A stretch of 64,000 nt of DNA from Akkermansia biwaensis (GCF_026072915.1 NZ_AP025943.1:1736001-1800000); one strand, 5' to 3'; positions 1 to 8,995 are shown, counted from the first letter of the stretch. Notes: generated by a model from the letters alone, not told the origin. Numbers and translations are program-made.

Positions 1-1005
1 CAGAAGGATGTTGAAGGCGTCCATCAGCAGAGGGGAGTCCGCCTTTCCGCCGATGAAGGTGATGAGCCGGTCTTCTCCCGTTCCGGCGGTGTGGATGTTT
101 TCCTCTTCCGGCTGCTGCGCGCGCGCTTCTTCCTCCGCCTGCCCCGGATTGCGTTTTTCCCGGAGAATTTCCCCTTCCGCCAGTGCCACCCGTGCCAGAT
201 CACGGATTTTTGCAGGGTAGGAGGTGTTGTCCGCAATGGAAGCAAATGTTTTAATGGCCTGATCTACATTGCCCTGGATGACCGATATTTTTCCGTCCAC
301 CAGTTCTGCATAGGGAAGCAGGATGGGCGGCTTTTCCGTGCCGGACAGACTGTTTTTTACCTGTTCGAGGATGGCTTGCGCCTCCGTATAGTTCTGCATG
401 CCGGCCAGGGTGTCCGCCAGCAGGATGTTGGCGGTGTGTGAAACGGAGGGAGAGTCCGTGCGGCCCAGCCTGATCAGGGATTCCACGAGAAGCTGCTGGT
501 CTCCGAGCTGCCGGGCCAGCTGGGCTTTCAACTGGAAGGCGTAAACGGAGAGGGGATCGGAGTCCGGGATGGAGGAGAGTTTTTCCAGAGCCCTGGTGAA
601 GTATCCCTTGTTGAACAGGCCCATGGCCGTCCAATAGGATTTCAGAACGGAGTCCGGCAGTTGTTCCCACAGGGAGAGGCCTTCATCCGTCTTGTGGGCG
701 CGGATCAGGGCTTCCGCAAGGAACGGCCTGATGATGGCCTTTTGAGATTCCGAGAGGTTTTTCGTTTTCAGGCTTTCCTGAAAGTTTTTGCTGGCTTCCA
801 GCGGGAGGTGTGCAGCCAGGTCCTTCAGGCCCTGCTGGTATTTTTTGTTTTTCAATAGCGCTTGTTCGTCCTGCGACAGGGCGGAAGCGGGGGGAGGAGT
901 GTTGCCTGACGCCGCAGAGGAGAGGCCCCCCAGGGACAGCAGGAACGCGGCGCATGCCGCCATGGCGGCGGGGATGGTGTGGTGCCTGGTGGAGGGTATT
1001 TGCAT
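1..1005 (-). CDS. Secreted TPR-like protein, C-terminus cut by window edge
   Basis: The reading frame stays open from the ATG at 1005 to the left edge, so 335 residues are visible and the C-terminus is missing. A hydrophobic N-terminus with AAFLLSLGGLSSAAS looks like a signal peptide; an internal ATG at 963 would give a tidier one. The rest is helical, with repeated motifs such as LSPQ-like pairs of helices and phrases like YTEAQAILEQVK and DQAIKTFASIA that fit tetratricopeptide repeats. It begins 14 bases after the stop of the M23 peptidase gene, so it is probably the last gene seen of the same minus-strand operon. A role in envelope complex assembly is only inferred. No enzyme motif is visible. 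Confidence 0.7.
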   Translation of the reverse strand, partial: MQIPSTRHHTIPAAMAACAAFLLSLGGLSSAASGNTPPPASALSQDEQALLKNKKYQQGLKDLAAHLPLEASKNFQESLKTKNLSESQKAIIRPFLAEALIRAHKTDEGLSLWEQLPDSVLKSYWTAMGLFNKGYFTRALEKLSSIPDSDPLSVYAFQLKAQLARQLGDQQLLVESLIRLGRTDSPSVSHTANILLADTLAGMQNYTEAQAILEQVKNSLSGTEKPPILLPYAELVDGKISVIQGNVDQAIKTFASIADNTSYPAKIRDLARVALAEGEILREKRNPGQAEEEARAQQPEEENIHTAGTGEDRLITFIGGKADSPLLMDAFNILL

Positions 1006-1019
1006 GATCAATAAAGGGC

Positions 1020-2069
1020 TTATGGTTCCGTTCCCATGAAAATGAGCCGGATGTAGCGTTTTCCGGAAGCCGTCAGCCTGGGTTCCTTGCTGGAACCGGA
1101 AACGCGGTTGCAGGTTCTGTACAGTTGGGAGAAGGGATGGGGAACAGCCCGGATGACGGCAGGTTCACTGCAGGGTTCCGCAGAAGGAGTGACGGAGGTG
1201 GGAACTCCGGGTCCGGTGAAACTGATTTCCCAGGATTTGGGCTGTGACGGACCCGGTTTCAGCAGGAAGGGATAGTTTTTGACCAGGCTGGGTATTTTTC
1301 CGGTGGAGGGAACGCGCACTACGTATTGCACCGGGAGGGAAGAGATATGGCGGGACAGGGAGAATTCCTCCCCGTCCTTGCAGTGGATGAGGACAGGCGC
1401 CGCATCAAAGCCCGCCAGGTTCAGGCCGTTGTAATTGCCGTGGCGGTTGGGCGTGCCCATTTTCAGGCTGTCATACCAGGGTTGAAAGTTGTCCTGGAGC
1501 TTGAGACAGAGCTCCAGATGCAGGTGGGCCCGTGTTTTGTTCAGCCCTGCGCCGGAATAGCCCAGGCGTCCGATGACGTTTCCGGTGCCTACCTGGTCCC
1601 CCTCCCGGCAGTTGACGGAGGCGAGGTGGGCGTAAAGGCTATAGAGCGGTCCGTCTTTCAGCCAGTGTTCAATGACGACGTAGCGGCCGTAGTTGCTGTG
1701 CGCAGGGTTTGCGGAAGCATGGACCACGATGCCGCCAGCCACCGGGTGGACATCGTCCAGGGGGACGCCTGCGGCATCCCTTTTGAGGGGCTTGATGTCA
1801 ATGCCTTCATGAAATTTGGTGGCTACCGGGCCTGCCTGGGTTCTGACCAGGGTGCGGGTAAAGCCGTAGGCACCGGCCTGCCAGGGCTGGGATTTCTGCC
1901 CCTCGAAGTTCCGGTCCACGTACATGTAAAAGTCCTGCGGACGGTCGTTCAGAAGGGCCGTGTTTGAGGTGGGGAAGCGCACGGCAATGTCCGCCGCCAG
2001 ATAAGAGGCGCTCCACAGGAACAGGAAGCATCCGGACAGGAACAGGAGGAACTTGCTGTGCATGTTCAT
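1020..2069 (-). CDS. M23 family (LytM-type) metallopeptidase
   Basis: 349 residues with an N-terminal hydrophobic segment (LLFLSGCFLFLWSASYLAA) that is a signal peptide or anchor. The M23 zinc site is visible: HEGIDIKP supplies the first His and Asp, and HLHLE supplies the later His residues, with SLYAHLAS between. This family cleaves cross-links in peptidoglycan or acts as a LytM-fold envelope factor. Because the metal ligands are intact, activity is likely. About 150 residues follow the peptidase domain and show no motif I recognise. It sits 13 bases downstream of the lipoprotein gene and 14 bases upstream of the TPR gene. A start at the third codon (Met) is equally possible. Confidence 0.85.
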   Translation of the reverse strand: MNMHSKFLLFLSGCFLFLWSASYLAADIAVRFPTSNTALLNDRPQDFYMYVDRNFEGQKSQPWQAGAYGFTRTLVRTQAGPVATKFHEGIDIKPLKRDAAGVPLDDVHPVAGGIVVHASANPAHSNYGRYVVIEHWLKDGPLYSLYAHLASVNCREGDQVGTGNVIGRLGYSGAGLNKTRAHLHLELCLKLQDNFQPWYDSLKMGTPNRHGNYNGLNLAGFDAAPVLIHCKDGEEFSLSRHISSLPVQYVVRVPSTGKIPSLVKNYPFLLKPGPSQPKSWEISFTGPGVPTSVTPSAEPCSEPAVIRAVPHPFSQLYRTCNRVSGSSKEPRLTASGKRYIRLIFMGTEP

Positions 2070-2082
2070 AAAACGTGCGGGA

Positions 2083-2664
2083 TCAGATCCGTCCGCGGCG
2101 GGTGCTGATCACGGTGCGGTCTTTGTGGTCTTCAGGGTCCTTGGCTTCTTTCTTTTCCTTGGTGGGGTCTATTGCAGGAAGCAGAGGCTTGGTGACGGGA
2201 GCGAGCTTGTTAATGGCTTCTTCCCTTTTAGGGTCCGCCGGAGGGATGAATTCCGCCATGGCGGCAAGGTCCGCCGGGGAGAAGCCCCCCAGAACGGCCA
2301 GTTTGCCTCCCTTGATGGGGTTGTTGTAGAGACGCATGGGCTGCATGCGGTGGCCGTTGACGATGGGCAGTATCTGTTTGCCGAGATTTAATGCGGTTAC
2401 CCCTTCCACCCTGCTGTGCAGGCCTTTTTTAATGTTGAATACGGCTCCGTAAGTATTGTCCGCCGCCCGGAAGGAGTAGTAGGAGTCAATGTCATTCTGG
2501 GAGATGAAGGGTACTTTGGAGTAGTAGTAACCGTCATCTTCATTCCGGAAGGAGAATTTCTGACTGTCGGAGGCGCCTGTCTGCATATGGAAACTGACGG
2601 GATATTTGTCAGACCCGCAGGAACAAAGCAACAGGGTTCCAAGGAAAAGCGTGAGCAGCTTCAT
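2083..2664 (-). CDS. Putative lipoprotein of unknown function
   Basis: The start at 2664 is chosen because it gives a clean lipoprotein signal peptide, MKLLTLFLGTLLLCSCGSDK, with the lipobox Cys at residue 16 or so; the frame extends 14 codons further upstream with a charged, unlikely leader. The mature protein is about 175 residues, Tyr-rich in the middle (DDGYYYSKVPF) and Lys/Glu-rich at the C-terminus. I recognise no domain. Tight spacing with the M23 peptidase (13 bases) suggests a shared envelope role. Confidence 0.65.
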   Translation of the reverse strand: MKLLTLFLGTLLLCSCGSDKYPVSFHMQTGASDSQKFSFRNEDDGYYYSKVPFISQNDIDSYYSFRAADNTYGAVFNIKKGLHSRVEGVTALNLGKQILPIVNGHRMQPMRLYNNPIKGGKLAVLGGFSPADLAAMAEFIPPADPKREEAINKLAPVTKPLLPAIDPTKEKKEAKDPEDHKDRTVISTRRGRI

Positions 2665-2738
2665 AGTGGGGATGATAAAAGATTTATCCCTCCGGGGGCA
2701 AACCAATAAAAAGGCATGGGGTGATTTTTACACAGCCT

Positions 2739-3278
2739 TTACTGCAGAAGGGAAAGCGTTTTTTCCACAATCAGTTCCACGGGCATCAGCTTGCCGGCTC
2801 CGGCCGCTCCGCACGCAAGGATGCCGGCCTCGGCAGGGCCGAAGATGTGGTGACGTTTCCGCTGTTTCAGGATTTCCGCGTTTTTCCGGGTGGCGGGATG
2901 CTCCCACATGTGGACGTTCATGGCGGGGCAAATTAACACGGGGGCCTTGCAGGCCAGGTAGAGGGAACTGAGCATGTCCGGCGCCATGCCGTGGGCAAAG
3001 TTTGCCATGGTGTTTGCCGTGGCGGGCGCCACAACCAGGAGGTCGGCGTTTTGAGCCAGCTGGATATGGGGGGGAACCCATTCCCCTTTTTCATCGTCAA
3101 AGGAGGAGAAAACGGGGTTGCGGGAGATGGTGTGGAGAGTGAGGGGCGTGACGAATTCCAAGGCCTTGGCCGTGCAGACGCAGTGCACGTCATGTCCGTG
3201 CTTGACGAGGGCGGAAGCGATGTCCGCCGCCTTGTACGCGGCAATGGAGCCGGTGACGCCTAGGATGATGCAGGCCAT
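2739..3278 (-). CDS. coaC: Phosphopantothenoylcysteine decarboxylase (CoaC), stand-alone flavoprotein
   Basis: 179 residues of the HFCD flavoprotein family, which decarboxylates 4'-phosphopantothenoylcysteine to 4'-phosphopantetheine in coenzyme A synthesis. Visible hallmarks are GVTGSIAAYKAAD at the N-terminus (FMN phosphate binding), VVAPATANTMANFAHGMAPD, the PAMN motif (CPAMNVHMWEHPAT), and the Cys-containing flap ILACGAAGAGKLMP. In many bacteria this domain is fused to the CoaB synthetase (Dfp); here the frame ends after the CoaC part and no CoaB domain follows in the neighbouring gene. It starts 12 bases after the RelE-like gene. Confidence 0.9.
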   Translation of the reverse strand: MACIILGVTGSIAAYKAADIASALVKHGHDVHCVCTAKALEFVTPLTLHTISRNPVFSSFDDEKGEWVPPHIQLAQNADLLVVAPATANTMANFAHGMAPDMLSSLYLACKAPVLICPAMNVHMWEHPATRKNAEILKQRKRHHIFGPAEAGILACGAAGAGKLMPVELIVEKTLSLLQ

Positions 3279-3290
3279 GGAAAGGGGAGT

Positions 3291-3659
3291 TCAGGCTTTG
3301 GAGGAGTTTTTGCCTTCGTCAATCAGCTTCCAGAAGTGCTTGGACTGGCTGAGGATTTCATCTTCCCCCGCCGTGGGAGAGATGTTCGTGCGGAATAAAA
3401 AGTCGTTCAGGCTGTTGGCATGCAGCACGCGGTGAACGACTACCTTGCCGTCAATGACTTCAAAGTAGATGCGGTAGTCCTTGGCCACGTAGCGGTAAAG
3501 AGTTTTGCCGTCTTTTTCCATTTTGCCGAAGCGGGCGTCATCCAACGTTTGAAGCATGGATTCGGAAACCTGGAATTCTCCCAGCAGGTCCAGTTGTTCC
3601 AGCGTAGGAATGCGGGATATTTCCGCAGCACTGATTTTATTGAAGACGATTTGAAGCAC
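3291..3659 (-). CDS. RelE/ParE-superfamily-like small protein without antitoxin
   Basis: 122 residues. The central stretch KTLYRYVAKDYRIYFEVIDG followed by KVVVHRVLHANSLNDF has the strand pattern and the Arg-Ile-Tyr-Phe motif of RelE-fold mRNA interferases. The C-terminal 30 residues are polar and extend past the usual fold. No small antitoxin-like frame lies immediately upstream or downstream; the next gene is coaC, 12 bases on. It could be a domesticated RelE-fold protein rather than a toxin. Fold assignment is by pattern only. Confidence 0.6.
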   Translation of the reverse strand: MLQIVFNKISAAEISRIPTLEQLDLLGEFQVSESMLQTLDDARFGKMEKDGKTLYRYVAKDYRIYFEVIDGKVVVHRVLHANSLNDFLFRTNISPTAGEDEILSQSKHFWKLIDEGKNSSKA

Positions 3660-3769
3660 GCCCCTTTTTAAGTGGGGCGGCAGTCAAGTTCAAGCCTGAA
3701 ACAAGGCAAGGTCCCGATTTTGAGGAGGGAAGGGGCGCTTCTTTCATTCCTCCGAGTGCGGGGTCCGCA

Positions 3770-4654
3770 TCAGCGGGAATCCTGCGTGGGGATAATGCCT
3801 TTGCTTTCCACGATCTGGGTCCCGCGGATGACCTGGATGGTCAGGGGCTTTTCTCCTGTGAGGTAGTAGGTGGCATCCAGCATGTCCCCGTAGTTGCGAA
3901 TGGGGACGTCGTTGATGCTCATGAGAATGTCTCCGGTCTGGATGCCGCTGCGCGCCAGCGGGCCGCCGTTGATGATTCCTTCCACGACGGGCGTGGATGA
4001 GTTGATGTCCAGCAGGCAGCCCAGCCTCACCCGTTTGGCTTTGGGGTTTTCTGCCAGGAAAGAGATGGCCTGGGCCGGGAGAAGATGGCAGGTGCCCTTG
4101 CGGGAAACGCCCAGAACGATGCCGACGAGACGGTTGTCCGCATCATAGCACGGCTGGCCGATCGGGGGTGCAGCCAGTTTGGGGAATTGAGCGCGGATGA
4201 GACGCAACGGAAAGCTGATGTCCCCTATGGAGTGTTCCATGCCCACGTAAATGCCCAGTGTGGGTTCATTTTCGCTGTTGGTGAAGGCAAGCCTGGCGCC
4301 CCGTCTGAGGGTAGTACTTGCGGCGATGGCAGGGGAGGTGCCGGAGAGAAGCGCGGGATTTACCTTGAACAGCGTCAGTCCCGTAAGCTTTTCCTGCGCC
4401 CATACCTGGAGGGGCGGTGTTTCCTTGCCGCCCAGGTGGTAGGTTACGGCTCCGTTTTTAAAAACCCTGTAAGGGATCAGGGCGGCAATAAAGTCTTTGC
4501 CCATCCGGGCGGCCAGGGTCGTGTATGATTCTCCGTTTGCCTGTTGAGGAACAGCCGTTACCTTAAAAGGAGCAGGCACGGCCGCCGCTTGCTGAATAAT
4601 GCCTGCGACGGCTATGCCTGCCAATATGGGAACCACCAAGTTCATAATGAGCAT
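3770..4654 (-). CDS. PDZ-domain protein with degenerate trypsin-like (HtrA-type) domain
   Basis: 294 residues: hydrophobic N-terminus (signal peptide or anchor, residues 4-25), a trypsin-like beta-rich region to about 200, and a C-terminal PDZ domain (SGIQTGDILMSINDVPI). In HtrA proteases the active Ser sits in GNSGGP; the equivalent stretch here is IGQPCYDADNRLVGI, and I find no convincing catalytic His or Asp, so the protein is probably inactive as a protease and may bind peptides instead. Its ATG follows directly on the TAA of the anti-sigma-like gene, so the two are translationally coupled. A regulator or sensor role in the sigma circuit is inferred. Confidence 0.75.
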   Translation of the reverse strand: MLIMNLVVPILAGIAVAGIIQQAAAVPAPFKVTAVPQQANGESYTTLAARMGKDFIAALIPYRVFKNGAVTYHLGGKETPPLQVWAQEKLTGLTLFKVNPALLSGTSPAIAASTTLRRGARLAFTNSENEPTLGIYVGMEHSIGDISFPLRLIRAQFPKLAAPPIGQPCYDADNRLVGIVLGVSRKGTCHLLPAQAISFLAENPKAKRVRLGCLLDINSSTPVVEGIINGGPLARSGIQTGDILMSINDVPIRNYGDMLDATYYLTGEKPLTIQVIRGTQIVESKGIIPTQDSR

Positions 4655-5158
4655 TTACATCTCAATGAGAACTCGGGATACCGGTTTGTCATCGGTATTG
4701 GAATCAGTCTGTAGCTGATTTTCTTTGATCGATGTTTCGTTAGACGGGGCATCCGTGGTGAGCGTAGTTGTCGCTCCGGCCGCGCCGTCAGTTGAGGTTA
4801 TTTCTACTTCTTCGTCGCTAACGGGTTGAAGTTTCCCGTCAGGGATACGGGGGGCAGATACGTAAGCGTCCGCCGGTTCCATGTCCCCAGACGCTATGAT
4901 AACGCCTACGGCAGCCAATGTCACGATGGACATGGACGCGTATATCCACTGCCAACCTCTAAAGTTCTGCAGATAGTTGTCCAGGCGTTCGAGCAACAAT
5001 TTCCAAGTAGATTGAGTAGCCTGATCGGTTTCCTTTCTCAGATGAAAATTGCGGAGGAAATCTTCTTCAAAATTGTCATGATAACAGGCTTCCTTACGGA
5101 AGGACGCCAGCATGGCAACCAGAGTTTCCTCTTTTTGTTCTGTGGATTGTTTATCCAT
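4655..5158 (-). CDS. Single-pass membrane protein, probable anti-sigma factor
   Basis: 167 residues. The first 70 are charged and probably cytoplasmic, residues 71-90 form one membrane segment (WIYASMSIVTLAAVGVIIAS), and the last 75 are Thr/Ser/Asp-rich and probably periplasmic. This layout matches anti-sigma factors that hold an ECF sigma factor at the membrane. The evidence is position (105 bases downstream of the sigma gene) and topology; I do not see a classical zinc-binding anti-sigma motif. It abuts the PDZ gene with no spacer. Confidence 0.6.
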   Translation of the reverse strand: MDKQSTEQKEETLVAMLASFRKEACYHDNFEEDFLRNFHLRKETDQATQSTWKLLLERLDNYLQNFRGWQWIYASMSIVTLAAVGVIIASGDMEPADAYVSAPRIPDGKLQPVSDEEVEITSTDGAAGATTTLTTDAPSNETSIKENQLQTDSNTDDKPVSRVLIEM

Positions 5159-5263
5159 CGTCGTTGATTTTGTGTATAATATGGGTTAGGGTGTTTGGCC
5201 CTGATTCCAGGACTAAGCGTTTGACAGGCCAGCAGGATACAGTGTTCAATATTTTTTAATGCA

Positions 5264-5863
5264 TTAGCTAAGATATTCCGCCAGCAATCCCTGGAGTTCC
5301 TTGTGGGCATAATGCAATCGGGATCTGAGCGTTCCTTCCGAGATGCCGAGAAGGGCGGAAATCTCCGTATGATTAAGCCCTTTGACATCGTGCAGAACCA
5401 CAACTTCACGGTGTTTTGTGGAGAGCTTTTTGAGCGCTTCGTTGATCTTGAGCTGAAGTTCGTTTAAATGAGTGCGGCGTTCGGGATCCGCCCCGTCCGT
5501 TTCATCCGCCATGTTCATGTCCTTTTCCGTATGGTCGCCGTATTCGTCGTCGTCCAGGCTGTAGGTCATTCTGCGGTTGCGCTTTTTCAGGAAGTTCCTG
5601 GCATGGTTGACGGCAATGGAGTGAAGCCATGTGTAAAATGCGCTTTGACCGTTGAAGTAGCGCAAGGCCCTGTAGGCTTTGGAAAACGCTTCTTGGGCGA
5701 TGTCATAGGCATCGTCGTAGTTGTCCGTCATTTGGTACAGCGTGGCATGGAGCTTACGGCTGTGGCGGATCACCAGCTCGTCAAAAGCACGGGAATCTCC
5801 TTCCCGAGCTCTGGCGACCAGTTCAGTGTCTTCCAGGGTCGTATAATCAATGGGGCCCGACAT
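5264..5863 (-). CDS. ECF-family RNA polymerase sigma factor (RpoE-like)
   Basis: 199 residues with sigma region 2 (FDELVIRHSRKLHATLYQM, then YDIAQEAFSKAYRALRYF and FYTWLHSIAVNHARNFLKK) and region 4 (LKKLSTKHREVVVLHDVKG then EISALLGISEGTLRSRLHYA), a helix-turn-helix that reads the -35 element. An acidic linker of about 40 residues joins them. The next two genes on the same strand encode a membrane protein and a PDZ protein, so the sigma factor is probably released by an envelope signal. What it controls cannot be read here. Confidence 0.9.
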   Translation of the reverse strand: MSGPIDYTTLEDTELVARAREGDSRAFDELVIRHSRKLHATLYQMTDNYDDAYDIAQEAFSKAYRALRYFNGQSAFYTWLHSIAVNHARNFLKKRNRRMTYSLDDDEYGDHTEKDMNMADETDGADPERRTHLNELQLKINEALKKLSTKHREVVVLHDVKGLNHTEISALLGISEGTLRSRLHYAHKELQGLLAEYLS

Positions 5864-5896
5864 ATTAGGCGTAGATTACCTAAAAATCGGGGGGGC

Positions 5897-7816
5897 CTAC
5901 AAGGGCAAATCGTATGCACGGCCCCCTTTACCCTCAAACCAGCGCATGTATGCCACATTAACTGTGGTGTAGCCGCCCGGCGTGGGATAGTCGCCCGTAA
6001 AATACCAGTCCCCGCAGGGTCCTTCAATGGAGGCGTGGAGGTTTTCGATGGTCTGGAAGATGACTTCCACCGGGCACGGTGCGTCGTGCGGAGTGACCAG
6101 GCGGGTGATTTCCCGTGAGATTTCCGCATCCGTCAGGCCGTTGTAAATGGCTTTGACGCAGTTGCGGCGTTCTTCCCTGGGTTTGGCCAGTTCCGCCTTG
6201 CACGCCTGGAAGACTTCTTCCAGCAGGCGGCCTTTCCCGTGCTGCTTGATCAGGGAGACTGCGGCCTGGAAGGCGATGAAGTTGCCCAGTTCGGACATGT
6301 CGATTCCATAGCAGTCCGGATACCGGATTTGCGGAGCGGTGGAAGCGACGACGATTTTCCGGGGATTGGTGCGTCCCAGGATGCGCAGAATGGATTTTTT
6401 CAGCGTGGTGCCGCGGACGATGGAGTCGTCAATGGCGACGAGGACGTCTTCCGGCCCCACGGCTCCGTATGTAAGATCATATACGTGGGAGACGAGCTGG
6501 GCGCGGCTTTTTTCCTGCGTGATGAAGGTGCGCATCTTGATGTCCTTGTGCGCGATTTTTTCACCGCGCGGCCAGCGTTTCAGAATGGCGCTGTCCAGCA
6601 TTTTTTCATCCAGCGTTCCGTTCCGGAGGGCTTCCAGAAGCTGGGCATGGACGCGTTTGCGGCGGTATACCCTCAGTCCTTCCAGGAGTCCGTAATAGGC
6701 GGTTTCCGCCGTGTTGGGAATGTAGGTGATGGCGGATTTGTCAAAACGGTCTTCCAGGGAGTCCACGATTTGAGGCGTCAGGGCCGCGCCGAGAGCCTTG
6801 CGTTCCCGGTAGACGATGGGGTCGTTGCCGCGGGAGAAGTAGATTTTTTCAAAGGAGCAGGGAGTGGGTTTCAGCGGGGTGGTGAATTCCGTGATGGCGT
6901 GCGTGCCGTCCGCCTTGATGGAAAGCATGTTGGCGGGGGGAAGCTCGTACACCTGTTCGCTTTCCACTTCAAATACGGTCATCAGGGGGACGCGTTCGGA
7001 GGCCACCGCGATGAATTCGTCCGTAATCAGGTAGTGGCAGGGGCGGATGCCGTGGGGGTCGCGCAGGCAGAAGTAGTCTCCGTTGCCGATGGCCCCCATG
7101 ATGGCGTAGCCGCCGTCCCAGCGCTGGGCGGAGTTGTGGATGATTTCCTGAATGTTGAGCTGGGAGGAGATGGCGTGGGGAATTTCCGGACCGGGCATAC
7201 CGCTGTCCCGCAGGGCACGGTAAAGGTCCGTATGGGCTTCGTCCAGATGGTAGCCGATTTCTTCCAGGACGGTCTGCGTGTCCGTGCCGAAGACGGGATG
7301 CTGGCCGCGTTCAATCATGCGCTGGTTGAGTTCCGGCGTGTTGGTCATGTTGAAGTTGCCCAGCACCATCAGCGTGCGCGTGGGCCAGTTGGTGCGGCGC
7401 AGGTAGGGATGGCAGGAGCCTTCGTCAAAGAGGCCGGAGGTGCCGTAGCGCAGATGCCCCATCAGGATTTCACCGCCGTAGTCGAAGTTGTTCTTGATGT
7501 CTTCCGCATCTTTCAGGTTGACCTGGCCGCGGCGGATTTTCTTGTTGAGCTTTTTGATCTGGCCGTTGAAGATGGTGGTAAGGGCGTCCTTGCTGGCGTC
7601 CCTGGTGCGGAACAGGTAGGGTTGCCCCAAAGGCATATTGAGCTTCACACAGCCGATGCCCGCGCCGTCCTGGCCGCGGTTGTGCTGCTTTTCCATCAGG
7701 ATGAGCAGCTTGTTGAATGCCCAGAGGGTACTGCCGTATTTGTCCTGAAAATAAGAGAGAGGCTTAAGCAGGCGAATGGCGGCTACGCCGCACTCGTGTT
7801 TAAGAAAATCGCTCAT
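5897..7816 (-). CDS. purF: Amidophosphoribosyltransferase (PurF), long form
   Basis: 639 residues. It makes 5-phosphoribosylamine from PRPP and glutamine, the first committed step of purine synthesis. The N-terminal nucleophile is Cys9 (KHECGVAA), exposed after removal of a short propeptide; the glutaminase half includes QHNRGQDGAGIG and GHLRYGTSG. The PRPP site is VLVAIDDSIVRGTTLKKS. It is clearly longer than the roughly 500-residue enterobacterial enzyme, with extra sequence between the two domains and at the C-terminus, which fits a distinct long class. purM follows upstream on the same strand with a 63-base gap, so the two purine genes are probably co-expressed. Confidence 0.93.
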   Translation of the reverse strand: MSDFLKHECGVAAIRLLKPLSYFQDKYGSTLWAFNKLLILMEKQHNRGQDGAGIGCVKLNMPLGQPYLFRTRDASKDALTTIFNGQIKKLNKKIRRGQVNLKDAEDIKNNFDYGGEILMGHLRYGTSGLFDEGSCHPYLRRTNWPTRTLMVLGNFNMTNTPELNQRMIERGQHPVFGTDTQTVLEEIGYHLDEAHTDLYRALRDSGMPGPEIPHAISSQLNIQEIIHNSAQRWDGGYAIMGAIGNGDYFCLRDPHGIRPCHYLITDEFIAVASERVPLMTVFEVESEQVYELPPANMLSIKADGTHAITEFTTPLKPTPCSFEKIYFSRGNDPIVYRERKALGAALTPQIVDSLEDRFDKSAITYIPNTAETAYYGLLEGLRVYRRKRVHAQLLEALRNGTLDEKMLDSAILKRWPRGEKIAHKDIKMRTFITQEKSRAQLVSHVYDLTYGAVGPEDVLVAIDDSIVRGTTLKKSILRILGRTNPRKIVVASTAPQIRYPDCYGIDMSELGNFIAFQAAVSLIKQHGKGRLLEEVFQACKAELAKPREERRNCVKAIYNGLTDAEISREITRLVTPHDAPCPVEVIFQTIENLHASIEGPCGDWYFTGDYPTPGGYTTVNVAYMRWFEGKGGRAYDLPL

Positions 7817-7879
7817 GGGATTGATATGAAAGGATTGTCCTGCAAGTGTGGTGTAACCGACGCGGTAAAATGATGTTCT

Positions 7880-8881
7880 TTATTCGCCCTCTACTTTTAC
7901 ATGAATGCCGCGGCCTTCTCTGAGTGTGCCGATCACTACGCCGCCCGGGCCTGCCTTGAGCGCGGCCTCCACGTCTTCCGGTTTGACGATAGCCACCCAG
8001 CCGATGCCCATGTTGAACGTGTTGAAGCGGTCTCCGGCGTCCACGTGCTTCAGTATTTTCTGGGCCGCTTCATTGTCCCAGTACGGAATGGTCAGGTCCG
8101 CGCCATAGTCTCCCAGGAAGCGTTCCAGGTTTTCCGGGAGGCCGCCTCCGGTGATGTGGGCGTATGCTTTGGGAATGACGTTGGAGCGGCGCATGTCTTC
8201 CACCACGTCGTGGTACAGGCGGGTGGGCTGCAGCAGGGAGCGGAGTTCCTCTTCGTTGACGACGTCCGGGTTTTCTTCCAGAACGCGGCGGATGAGGCTC
8301 CAGCCGTTGGCGTGGAAGCTGTCGGATTTGTAGCCTATGAAGATGTCTCCGGGGCGTACGGTCGCAGGATCGATCAGCTTGCTTTTTTCACAACACCCGA
8401 TGCAGAAGCCGGAAAGCTCCACGATGGATTCCGGAACGACCCCGGGCATTTCAGCCGTTTCTCCGCCGGCGAGGATGCAGTTGCAGGATTCCAGATAGTC
8501 GCACATGCCGGCCACCAGGCGCGTAATGCGCGTGCGTTCCGTTTCCAGATTGGAGATGCCCAGATAGTCCAGGAAGAGAAGGGGATCACCTCCGGTGGTA
8601 AGGATGTCGTTGACGTTCATGGCCACGAGGTCCTTGCCGGCGGTTTCCACCATGTCCAGTTCAAAGAGGATTTCCGTCTTGGTGCCTACGCCGTCGCATC
8701 CGGTGACGATGACGGGTTCCTGATAGGAACTCAGGTCATAAGCGGCGGCAAAGAGACCGAAAGCCTGGTGCAGAGAGCGCTTTTTCTGTGTTCTTTTAAC
8801 GTGAGAACTGATGTCGGATACAAAAGCTGCCGCTTCCTTGGTATCGACCCCCGATTGCTTATAGGTTAACTTGCCGGACAT
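7880..8881 (-). CDS. purM: Phosphoribosylformylglycinamidine cyclo-ligase (AIR synthetase)
   Basis: 333 residues, usual length for the family. It closes the imidazole ring in purine synthesis, turning FGAM and ATP into AIR. Hallmarks seen are VTGCDGVGTKTEILFELD, MNVNDILTTGGDPLLFLDYL, AGGETAEMPGVVPE and the C-terminal ITGGGLPENLERFL. It is the first gene of a purM-purF pair on the minus strand. The start at 8881 gives the normal PurM N-terminus (KLTYKQSGVD). Confidence 0.95.
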   Translation of the reverse strand: MSGKLTYKQSGVDTKEAAAFVSDISSHVKRTQKKRSLHQAFGLFAAAYDLSSYQEPVIVTGCDGVGTKTEILFELDMVETAGKDLVAMNVNDILTTGGDPLLFLDYLGISNLETERTRITRLVAGMCDYLESCNCILAGGETAEMPGVVPESIVELSGFCIGCCEKSKLIDPATVRPGDIFIGYKSDSFHANGWSLIRRVLEENPDVVNEEELRSLLQPTRLYHDVVEDMRRSNVIPKAYAHITGGGLPENLERFLGDYGADLTIPYWDNEAAQKILKHVDAGDRFNTFNMGIGWVAIVKPEDVEAALKAGPGGVVIGTLREGRGIHVKVEGE

Positions 8882-8995
8882 TGAACGGATGGACTGGGTG
8901 TGGCCACATCCTAAAGGAAGGCCCCTGCCGCGGCGAGTGAAAAAAGAAGTATTTTTGCCATGAGGCGTCGCGGGCCGGGGTCTTTTACGAGGCGC

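Noticed and set aside
6239-7873. Plus-strand open frame of 544 codons opposite purF
   Set aside because: It is a low-complexity, Val/Gly/Phe-rich mirror of a conserved gene; GC-rich codon bias leaves the antisense frame open.
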